NCBI GenBank assembly: GCA_023663915.1 | Contig: JAMPGN010000011.1 | Span: 1 to 37,178 of the forward strand | Direction of reading: 5' to 3' | Origin: Eubacterium sp. | GTDB taxonomy: Bacteria > Bacillota_A > Clostridia > Lachnospirales > Lachnospiraceae | DNA: 37,178 nt | Shown: piece after piece, positions 35,746 through 37,178 of the stretch | Layout of the letters: each line of letters begins with the position of its first letter | Position numbering within the stretch: position 1 is the first letter of the stretch | Notes under the pieces: generated by a model | Told to the model about the DNA's origin: nothing | Databases searched by the model: none | Seen by the model: only the letters and a program-made list of their open reading frames with translations | Position numbers and translations under genes: made by a program

Positions 35746-35795
35746 TTGACACGGTGTCACCATATGTGTATATTATAGATAATGACACGGTGTCA
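35746..35795 (+). promoter_or_regulatory. Promoter with two TetR-type operators
   Basis: TTGACA at 35746-35751 and TATATT at 35769-35774 have a 17-bp spacer. Two identical 13-bp perfect palindromes, TGACACGGTGTCA, lie at 35747-35759 (covering the -35) and 35783-35795 (around the start of transcription). Placement implies repression, and the TetR gene at 36197 in the same operon is the evident regulator. Confidence 0.85.
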
Positions 35796-35824
35796 GAATA
35801 CAAAACGAACAGAAGGATAGGAAC

Positions 35825-36184
35825 ATGAAAAAAAACATTGGCTCACAATTAGCCTTATACCCCACTCCGGTGACGGTCATTGGTACAATGAGCGGTGATA
35901 AACCTACATGGACGCTGGTGGCGCATGTCGGCATCATTGGGCATGACCGTGTCCTAGTAAGCCTTGCCGCGCCGCATTTTATCAATGACTGCATCAAGGA
36001 AACAAAGAAACTTTCCATCAATATTGTGGATGAGGGCATTCTGCCGCAGGCGGATTATGCCGGTTCTGTCAGCGGGGCAAAGGCGGATAAGTCCGATCTG
36101 TTTGAATTTCCCACTTATCAATATCTGAAAACCGGTGAAGTGATTGGAAAGTGCCTGTCTTTCAAAAAGGCACCAGAGAAGTAA
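35825..36184 (+). CDS. Flavin reductase family protein with apparent internal deletion
   Basis: This 119-aa protein matches the N-terminal FMN-binding split barrel of flavin reductases (QLALYPTPVTVIGTM; TWTLVAHVGIIGHDRVLVSLA; SINIVDEGILPQADYAGSVSGAKADKSDLF). It then jumps to the family's C-terminal strand (EFPTYQYLKTGEVIGKCLSF). Full-length members are about 185-200 aa, so about 65-80 residues between LF and EFPTY appear to be missing in frame. The gene keeps its regulated promoter and start (AGAAGGATAGGAAC upstream). Activity is doubtful. It is cotranscribed with the TetR and flavodoxin genes. Confidence 0.75.
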   Translation: MKKNIGSQLALYPTPVTVIGTMSGDKPTWTLVAHVGIIGHDRVLVSLAAPHFINDCIKETKKLSINIVDEGILPQADYAGSVSGAKADKSDLFEFPTYQYLKTGEVIGKCLSFKKAPEK

Positions 36185-36196
36185 GGAGATACGCCT

Positions 36197-36820
36197 ATGC
36201 CAAAAGGATCGCCGGAATTAACCAATGCCCGCAGGGAGGAAATTATTGACGCCTGTGAAGAGCTTTACAAGACCATGAGTTTTAAGGAGATCACGGTCAA
36301 GGAAATCGGGAAGGTCACCAGTTTTTCCCGCACTTCCATTTATAATTACTTCCAGACGAAGGAAGAAATCTTCTTGGCGTTGCTGAAACGTGAGTACGAA
36401 TTGTGGATTGCTTATCTGCGGGAAGCAATGGAGCAGCATGAACAAATGAGTAAGGATGAATTTGCAGTCATGCTGGCTCACTCTCTGGAGGAACGCGCCC
36501 AGCTTTTAAAGATCATGTCCATGAACCACTATGACATGGAGACTGGCAGCCGGCCGGAGCATTTGACGGCATTTAAGGTCGTATATGGGGAATCCATACG
36601 CGCGGTTATGGAATGCCTGAATAAGTACTTCCCGGAAATGACGGTGTCAGAGAAACAGGATTTTATTTATACTTTTTTCCCGTTCATGTTCGGTATCTAC
36701 CCCTACACATTTGTTACCGAGAAACAGCGGGCAGCGATGGAAGAAGCCAATATCAATTATGTATTTATGTCAATCTATGAAATTACGTTCAACTGCGTGA
36801 GCAGGCTATTGAACAGATAA
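36197..36820 (+). CDS. TetR/AcrR-family repressor
   Basis: This 207-aa regulator has an N-terminal DNA-binding domain (about 10-58: ARREEIIDACEELYKTMSFKE, ITVKEIGKVTSFSRTSIYNYF, KEEIFLALL) and an all-helical ligand domain behind it. ATG 36197 has AAGGAGA upstream. It sits in the middle of the operon it probably represses through the two palindromes at 35747 and 35783. The ligand is unknown; flavin or quinone-type redox signals would fit the neighbours, but that is inference. Confidence 0.92.
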   Translation: MPKGSPELTNARREEIIDACEELYKTMSFKEITVKEIGKVTSFSRTSIYNYFQTKEEIFLALLKREYELWIAYLREAMEQHEQMSKDEFAVMLAHSLEERAQLLKIMSMNHYDMETGSRPEHLTAFKVVYGESIRAVMECLNKYFPEMTVSEKQDFIYTFFPFMFGIYPYTFVTEKQRAAMEEANINYVFMSIYEITFNCVSRLLNR

Positions 36821-36835
36821 AGGAGGATTTCTATT

Positions 36836-37178
36836 ATGAGTAAGATTCTTGTAGCTGTGTTCTCGGCAAGCGGTGTGACAAAAAGAGTCGGGGAAGAGAT
36901 TGCTAGGATTGCCGGCGGAGATTTCTTTGAGATTGTGCCGAAGGATATATACACGGGCGATGATCTTAATTGGATGAACAAGCAGAGCCGCAGCAGCGTG
37001 GAGATGAACAATCCGTCCGCAAGACCGGAGATCGCAAATCAGGTTTCTGATATGGCTTGCTATGATACCGTGATTATAGGATATCCCATCTGGTGGAGCG
37101 AGGCTCCGCGCATCATTGAGACTTTTCTGGAAAGCTATGATTTCAGCGGAAAGACCATCGTCCCTTTCTGCACGTCCG
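36836..37178 (+). CDS. Flavodoxin-like protein (partial, runs off window)
   Basis: The frame is open for 114 codons to the window end. It begins SKILVAVFSASGVTKRVGEEIA, an FMN-phosphate-binding loop of flavodoxin_4 type, and contains the typical VIIGYPIWWSEAPR followed by IETFLESYDFSGKTIVPFCTS. ATG 36836 has AGGAGG seven bases or so upstream. It is the third gene of the TetR-controlled operon, probably an FMN electron carrier or quinone/flavin-linked reductase. Confidence 0.9.
   Translation, partial: MSKILVAVFSASGVTKRVGEEIARIAGGDFFEIVPKDIYTGDDLNWMNKQSRSSVEMNNPSARPEIANQVSDMACYDTVIIGYPIWWSEAPRIIETFLESYDFSGKTIVPFCTS

Overview
The window reads as a chromosomal segment of a Gram-positive anaerobe of the Clostridia, most likely Lachnospiraceae. 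The grounds are purine-rich AGGAGG-type ribosome sites, TTGACA/TATAAT promoters, a Tad pilus without an outer-membrane secretin, Big_2-domain surface proteins, and DUF5702-, DUF6382- and WG-type proteins. Species cannot be named from the sequence alone. No rRNA, tRNA, CRISPR array or transposase gene was seen.

Bases 1-1300 hold an unrecognised small gene (246-785), several perfect hairpins with three-base loops, a terminator and a short decayed remnant of an SDR oxidoreductase. Bases 1300-11777 form a surface/signalling operon: a 2314-aa secreted Big_2 protein carrying a degenerate papain-like domain, a membrane-anchored TPR protein with a (PTPTPE)n tail, a transmembrane Ser/Thr kinase with extracytoplasmic TPRs, and a 43-aa membrane micropeptide. 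A small XRE regulator (11813-12145, minus strand) follows. Bases 12373-26452 form a Tad (type IVb/IVc-like) pilus operon: tadZ, tadA, tadB, tadC, a Flp-like pilin, two TadE-like pseudopilins, a DUF5702 protein and a prepilin peptidase. Its tail is a WG-repeat protein, a DUF6382-FHA protein, a VWA-TM-FHA protein and a PP2C phosphatase. A terminator closes it at about 26520.

The main result is that the two operons look like one system. Their promoters share one architecture: two TCTATAGA-type palindromes exactly 22 bp apart, the proximal one a single base upstream of the -35 box, with a 17-bp spacer to TATAAT. The XRE regulator encoded between them is the natural candidate to bind there. The kinase, two FHA proteins and phosphatase form a complete phosphothreonine circuit split across the operons. 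The kinase carries a roughly 90-residue insert with three tandem E-T-x-x-L motifs, the form preferred by FHA domains, and both FHA proteins have a candidate Thr just before their FHA domain. I infer a pilus/adhesin machine gated by Thr phosphorylation.

Bases 26600-37178 are ordinary accessory genes: cardiolipin synthase, a small membrane protein, a chemoreceptor (minus strand), an AraC/GNAT-like/DUF2000 operon, an ABC exporter pair behind a MerR-type promoter, and a TetR-controlled cluster of a shortened flavin reductase, TetR and a flavodoxin cut by the window end.
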